From NCBI GenBank assembly GCA_002313415.1, contig DCBH01000033.1, forward strand, positions 23,616-34,284: 10,669 bases of DNA. The letters run 5' to 3'. This stretch comes from Flavobacteriales bacterium UBA1112 (GTDB lineage: Bacteria; Bacteroidota; Bacteroidia; Flavobacteriales_D; Sanyastnellaceae). Under the pieces are notes generated by a model. The model was not told where the DNA came from. It saw only the letters and a list, made by a program, of their open reading frames with translations, and searched no databases. Positions 7,165-10,669 of this stretch are shown in pieces (positions within the stretch are counted from its first letter, which is position 1; every line of letters begins with the position of its first letter). Position numbers and translations under genes: made by a program.

Positions 7165-8847
7165 TTATTGCGCGGCGGCAAGTGTTGCATCGAAATCCTT
7201 CAATGCATTTCGAGCTTGATCTACACTCGCCTTGCTTCCGTCGATTTCCGCAACGAGGAAGGCATCAGAAAAACCGAGTGCAATTGCTGACTTCAAATGT
7301 TCACGCGCGGTTTCTTCTGCTCGCACTCCTGACGTTAAATAGCGGTGGGTCCCGTCACTCTCAAGACGTTGTTCGATTTGGCCCATTTTCAGGAAGGCAT
7401 TCAACACTTCAACGGGAACACCGGCGGTGTATCGTCCAAGTTGGATGTGAAATTTGACTTCCACCATTTGGAAGGCTTCCTCCGCATTTCGCACAGCCTT
7501 CTTGCGCTGACGTTCCAATTTGGATGCTTCTTCCAAAGTGATGCGAATGCCGTTGTGGTAGGCTGTGACAAAGGCATCTGTGTGATTTGCTGACTTGGCG
7601 GCACCCAAGGCTTGACGGGCTTCGCTCAAGCGCTCATAAGATGAGCCCACATGCAGTGTGAGTCCATGTTCTCCTGATACAGCTTCAACGATGTCATGAG
7701 TGTAAGCATCTGTAGAGGGTGCAAACGCTGCGAGATATGCGCCGTATTGAATGCGGTAAGAAATTGCCGGATTGTATACTTTTTCTCGCAAATCATGCAG
7801 CATTTCCATTTCCGCGATGGCGGCTGTATTGCCAGTAGCCTGAAGCATTTGCGCCATTTGCGCTGCATTAAGCTCGGAGATGACAGTCGCACTGTCCTGG
7901 GCAAACGTTGAGGGATCTCCTTTTTTTGGTGCGTACAAAGCCTTCCATTCCGCAAGTGAAATGCTTACACCCTCGCCATTGACAAGCAAATCAGGGCTGT
8001 TGATTTCTGCATCGCGATGGTCGGGCACCCCGTCTAAGTCTGTATCGATGGCGCACCCAAACTTGTCGACAAAGGCACCGAGTTCTGTACCGCCACAGAG
8101 GTCTTTGACGTCTTTGACACCATCTCCATCTGCGTCGTCACCCAAATCCAAAAATTCTTGAGGAAACAATGTCTTCAAGGAAGTCTTGCCTCTTCCCAGT
8201 TGGAATCCGACGCCCGCTTGGGCTGTTGTCCATCCGCGACCTCCACCGGGAATGGTTGTGACAGCCATGATCGCGTGAAGTCGACGAGTCAATTGCAAAT
8301 CCACACCCACTCGAAGTGGTGTGGCCAATGAACTTTTTCGATCGAGCATGGTCTCATACACGTTGTCGCGCACCAAAGGCTTGGGCATGTCTACATCTGG
8401 CATGGGAATGGGCTGTTCCATGTCGTAGAGCAATCCGTCGTTCCAGAGGTGGTATGTCTCTCCACCTGCAGCTTGCGCGTCGAGGTGTTGAGAGGTGGTC
8501 TTCCAGCTCAAGCCGACGGCTGCCCAAGGACGAATGGCGTGAGTTTGAGGAGACAAAGGAGTGTAGCGCATGGATGCCCCCAGGTTGGACATTGCGAATC
8601 GTTCTGAAGCGACACCGTGGTCCGAATAAGCTCGGGCACGAGTGCAATCCAGTTCAATTGCCAGAAATGGCGTCACAGGTTGGCTAAAAGATGCGCCTTG
8701 ACTCAGAGCTCCATTTGTGTTTTTGGTGTAAGTCGTTCCTGAAAGCACGCTGATGCTAGGTTGTGCAATGACCAAACCAGAAATGCCCAATGCGAGAATG
8801 AGCATCGCTGGGCGAATGAAAGAGGGAAATGTAAGCTGGTCCTTCAT
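7165..8847 (-). CDS. Outer-membrane protein: beta-barrel-like domain, TSP3 calcium repeats, two SPOR-like repeats
   Basis: 560 residues from the ATG at 8847. Order: signal peptide 1-28 (MKDQLTFPSF with hydrophobic core AMLILALGISGLVIA); a region of about 30-222 rich in alternating aromatic/hydrophobic residues, read as a small outer-membrane barrel (RPWAAVGLSWK, TPLRVGVDLQL, AQAGVGFQLG); thrombospondin type 3-like Asp-rich calcium motifs at about 236-280 (DDADGDGVKDVKDLCGG, DTDLDGVPDHRDAE); a linker helix (315-357); SPOR-like repeat 1 at 363-434 (YRIQYGAYLAAF ... DAFVTAYHNG); a charged helix; SPOR-like repeat 2 at 466-538 (FHIQLGRYTAG ... DAFLVAEIDG). Barrel plus TSP3 usually leads into an OmpA peptidoglycan-binding domain, and here SPOR-like domains take that place. 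SPOR domains bind denuded septal glycan, so a cell-wall-anchoring role is inferred. An upstream reading from 8982 is rejected: it overlaps the previous gene and buries the signal peptide. Confidence 0.85.
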   Translation of the reverse strand: MKDQLTFPSFIRPAMLILALGISGLVIAQPSISVLSGTTYTKNTNGALSQGASFSQPVTPFLAIELDCTRARAYSDHGVASERFAMSNLGASMRYTPLSPQTHAIRPWAAVGLSWKTTSQHLDAQAAGGETYHLWNDGLLYDMEQPIPMPDVDMPKPLVRDNVYETMLDRKSSLATPLRVGVDLQLTRRLHAIMAVTTIPGGGRGWTTAQAGVGFQLGRGKTSLKTLFPQEFLDLGDDADGDGVKDVKDLCGGTELGAFVDKFGCAIDTDLDGVPDHRDAEINSPDLLVNGEGVSISLAEWKALYAPKKGDPSTFAQDSATVISELNAAQMAQMLQATGNTAAIAEMEMLHDLREKVYNPAISYRIQYGAYLAAFAPSTDAYTHDIVEAVSGEHGLTLHVGSSYERLSEARQALGAAKSANHTDAFVTAYHNGIRITLEEASKLERQRKKAVRNAEEAFQMVEVKFHIQLGRYTAGVPVEVLNAFLKMGQIEQRLESDGTHRYLTSGVRAEETAREHLKSAIALGFSDAFLVAEIDGSKASVDQARNALKDFDATLAAAQ

Positions 8848-8896
8848 GAGAATGGATGTAGGGTTGACTTCCCTTACGTCCACATCTCCATGAAGG
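8848..8896 (-). other. 49-bp spacer between two co-directional genes
   Basis: Separates the stop of the DAO-family oxidoreductase from the start of the outer-membrane protein. I see no hairpin followed by a T-run and no TAnnTTTG match on the minus strand, so read-through from the upstream gene is plausible. A separate promoter inside the upstream gene is not excluded. Confidence 0.4.
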
Positions 8897-10033
8897 TTAC
8901 ACCATGCTGGCGAGATTCCTTCCCACCACGGTTCCAATGGCAACACCCATTCCACCCATTCTGACGCCAGCATAAAGTCCATTGCCGAGGTCTCGGAGAA
9001 TCGGCCCCCGGGTAGATCCTACACCCAAGTAACCTCGCCATTGAACGCTTGCTTCGAAGTCAGATGCTCCAGTTACGTGTTCACGGGCCCACGCTTTCAA
9101 CTTTGAAATACGTTCTTCCTCATTCGCACAATTCCAGTTTCTTCCTCCGCCGATAAGGAGTCGTCCGTCTAGTTCTCTTGCGTAAACGTATCCGCGGTCA
9201 TGATGGACTGTAGACTTGAGAGTCAACCCGGCCAAAGGTTGGCTGACAACAACCGTGTTGGGGGCTTTTTCTACGTCCAATTCGAGCAATTCGGAAGCCC
9301 ATCCATTGTTGGCAATGAGAACCTTGCGAGCAGCAAGTGTTCCCTCATTTGTCACCAAGGTCCACTCGTCATGGCTGTGCTTCAGGCTTTGGACTTGATG
9401 ACCTGCGAGAAAAGAAATGTTCTTGAGATGAAGTTGTTGCCTAAATGTCTTGGTCATCCTGGCTGCATCAAGCGCACCTTCGAGGGGACTTTTGATGATG
9501 CCCTTCAGTTGAATTAGACCTGCCTCGACATTTTTCGTACTCGCTTCAAAGGGCGGATGGCCCAACACGTCGGTCAAGGCTTCATTGAGGTCAGGAAGCG
9601 CCTCATTGCATGCGTCCATCAGGTCAGCGTCCGTGAACGCCTCAATTGCTCCACAAGCCTGATAACCAATGGCATCGTCACCCCAAGTTTGACGCAGTTC
9701 GCGCAAACCCTCCCAACGCATCTTGACGAGATCTACGGTGGATTCTGCTCCAAGTTGCTTCCAGTCCTCCAACAGTTCTGAAGGACTACCAAAACATGCA
9801 AAACCGGCATTTCGAGTTGTTGCGCCTCCGAGGGTGGTGCAATCTAGAATTAAGATGTGCCAATCCGGATGGTTCACCCGCAGGTGGAGTGCCGCACTCA
9901 TCCCCACAATCCCCCCTCCGACAACCACTGCATCGAGGTCCTGAAGCCAACCCTTCGTCTCCCAGTAACTGAAACCTGCGGCTTCATCCTGATGTTTTGG
10001 CATGAATCCCGTATTTTTCGGCTGACCTGACAT
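8897..10033 (-). CDS. DAO-family FAD-dependent oxidoreductase, substrate unknown
   Basis: 378 residues from the ATG at 10033. It is a D-amino-acid-oxidase/glycine-oxidase-like flavoenzyme (DAO superfamily). The FAD-binding Rossmann motif AVVVGGGIVGMSAALHLR is at 35-52, with the acidic ribose contact in ILILDCTT (60-67). The flavin-proximal GGATTRNAGFACFGS follows (69-83), then a substrate domain, a second FAD strand (KVLIANNGWASELL), a strand with GRLLIGGG, and a C-terminal loop GLYAGVRMGGMGVAIG (352-367) that closes over FAD. Substrates in this superfamily are usually amines or amino acids; none can be named here. An alternative ATG at 10003 (MPKHQDEAAGF) lies closer to the FSYWETKGW segment where I recall relatives beginning, and would place the -7-like box at a normal distance. 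No Shine-Dalgarno is seen. The next gene on this strand follows after 49 bp. Confidence 0.88.
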   Translation of the reverse strand: MSGQPKNTGFMPKHQDEAAGFSYWETKGWLQDLDAVVVGGGIVGMSAALHLRVNHPDWHILILDCTTLGGATTRNAGFACFGSPSELLEDWKQLGAESTVDLVKMRWEGLRELRQTWGDDAIGYQACGAIEAFTDADLMDACNEALPDLNEALTDVLGHPPFEASTKNVEAGLIQLKGIIKSPLEGALDAARMTKTFRQQLHLKNISFLAGHQVQSLKHSHDEWTLVTNEGTLAARKVLIANNGWASELLELDVEKAPNTVVVSQPLAGLTLKSTVHHDRGYVYARELDGRLLIGGGRNWNCANEEERISKLKAWAREHVTGASDFEASVQWRGYLGVGSTRGPILRDLGNGLYAGVRMGGMGVAIGTVVGRNLASMV

Positions 10034-10669
10034 GATGCAAAATTACGTGACACCTTTTTTGAAGAAGCACCTTGTATTCAGGCTTGCATGGTTTGTGATT
10101 TCTATGTGCATGTTCGCCATGGTGGGCTTCTCTCAGTCGGGTTCTCTTGTGGTGAGTGGAAGCTTAAAACACGAGAAAACCAAACAGCGGCTTGACAACG
10201 TCACAGTTTCTGTGCTTCGTGGGGGGGAGGCTTTCGATGAAATTGATGCAGACCGGAATGGTAAGTATTTTCTCGATTTGCCGCTGCGCAACAATTACGT
10301 GATTGTTTTTGGCGCTGAGGGAATGGTTTCGAAGCGCGTGGCCATCAACAGTGCCAGTGTCCCCGAGGATGAATTGACCGAGGGCTTCATGTTTGATTTG
10401 GACATGTCTTTGTTCGATGTGATTGAGGGATTTGACGAAAGCATCATGGAAACGCCGATCGGAATTGCTGAATTTGATGAACGCAGTGGCCGCATCCAAT
10501 TCGATTTGGACCACACCAATGACATGCGCCGGCTCATTGACGATGAGTTGGATCGATTGGCTGATTTGGCGGATGATTTGGAGCGTGCTCAGATGCGTTA
10601 TGAAAACGCCATGGAAGACGGAGAGCGTGCTGAAGCGCGCTCACGCTGGGAAGATGCCCGCGAGGAGTA
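10032..10669 (+). CDS. Secreted protein with carboxypeptidase-regulatory-like beta-sandwich domain (partial, C-terminus outside window)
   Basis: The frame is open from the ATG at 10032 to the right edge, giving 212 residues. An N-terminal signal peptide is followed by a probable cleavage near residue 35 (hydrophobic LAWFVISMCMFAMVGFSQ at 18-35). Residues of about 38-105 resemble the carboxypeptidase-regulatory-like/CNA-B-like fold common in Bacteroidota exported proteins: VVSGSLKHEKTKQRLDNVTV, then DADRNGKYFLDLPL and NNYVIVFGAEGMVSKRVAI. A second segment (about 118-160, FMFDLDMSLFDVIEG ... PIGIAEFDERSGRIQFD) recurs in such proteins as I know them. From about 164 the chain becomes very charged and helical (RLIDDELDRLADLADDLERA), suggesting a coiled coil continuing past the edge. 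Function unknown; envelope location is inferred. The second ATG at 10035 or a GTG at 10047 are other possible starts. The start codon overlaps that of the divergent oxidoreductase. Confidence 0.8.
   Translation, partial: MMQNYVTPFLKKHLVFRLAWFVISMCMFAMVGFSQSGSLVVSGSLKHEKTKQRLDNVTVSVLRGGEAFDEIDADRNGKYFLDLPLRNNYVIVFGAEGMVSKRVAINSASVPEDELTEGFMFDLDMSLFDVIEGFDESIMETPIGIAEFDERSGRIQFDLDHTNDMRRLIDDELDRLADLADDLERAQMRYENAMEDGERAEARSRWEDAREE
10038..10045 (-). promoter_or_regulatory. Candidate Bacteroidota -7 box (TAATTTTG) for the DAO-family oxidoreductase
   Basis: The minus strand reads TAATTTTG, a full match to TAnnTTTG, ending 4 nt before the ATG at 10033. Transcription would start close to that ATG, giving either a leaderless message or, with the alternative start at 10003, a leader of about 30 nt. 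No TTG/TTTG -33 element is visible at the usual distance upstream. A one-mismatch copy for the divergent gene, TATTTTTC, lies on the plus strand at 10012-10019. Confidence 0.4.

Noticed and set aside
8316..8687. A 123-residue plus-strand open frame inside the outer-membrane protein gene
   Set aside because: It is antisense to the barrel-like region and shows no signal peptide or known motif.
8848..8982. A longer start at 8982 for the outer-membrane protein
   Set aside because: It would overlap the upstream oxidoreductase and put 45 residues before a typical signal peptide beginning at the ATG at 8847.
10164..10514. A 116-residue minus-strand open frame under the right-hand secreted protein
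   Set aside because: The plus-strand frame has a signal peptide and a recognisable beta-sandwich domain that continues to the edge; the antisense frame has neither.

Overview
The window looks like chromosomal DNA from a member of the Bacteroidota, most likely the Flavobacteriales (an inference, with no marker gene present to place it further). The reasons are: a branched-chain/2-oxoacid dehydrogenase E1 with alpha and beta halves fused in one polypeptide; an outer-membrane protein carrying thrombospondin type 3 calcium repeats and SPOR-like repeats; a pRiA4b-ORF3-like protein next to miaA; a COG2509-type FAD dehydrogenase; start sites that mostly lack a Shine-Dalgarno sequence; and sequences matching the Bacteroidota -7 box TAnnTTTG. 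Base composition is near 50% GC. Genes are packed end to end. No stretch over 65 bp lacks a gene, and I see no tRNA, rRNA, CRISPR array, insertion sequence or prophage.

Layout. Positions 1-2902 hold a minus-strand cluster read leftward: a pRiA4b-ORF3-like protein, miaA, then mutS2. The gaps are 3 bp and then a 4-bp start/stop overlap (ATGA), so this is very probably one operon. mutS2 is cut by the left edge before its C-terminal part. A 62-bp divergent spacer separates it from a plus-strand membrane/TPR-like gene (2965-3498). That gene converges, with a 1-bp gap, on the minus-strand fused E1 gene (3500-5518). Across a 42-bp divergent spacer with an 8-bp inverted repeat lies a plus-strand FAD-dependent dehydrogenase (5561-7156). 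It converges, 8 bp apart, on a minus-strand pair: an outer-membrane TSP3/SPOR protein (7165-8847) and, upstream of it, a DAO-family FAD oxidoreductase (8897-10033). The start codon of that oxidoreductase overlaps, in the palindrome CATG, the start codon of a divergent plus-strand secreted protein. That last gene runs off the right edge.

Functions. This is mostly housekeeping and cell-envelope content: tRNA modification (MiaA), a MutS2 ATPase, oxidative decarboxylation of 2-oxoacids (E1), two unrelated flavoenzymes of unknown substrate, and two exported proteins. Apart from the miaA-mutS2 cluster, neighbours show no clear shared pathway. I did not find a convincing undescribed system. The points most worth a second look are the tandem SPOR-like repeats in the outer-membrane protein, the overlapping divergent start codons, and the inverted repeat between the E1 and FAD-dehydrogenase genes.
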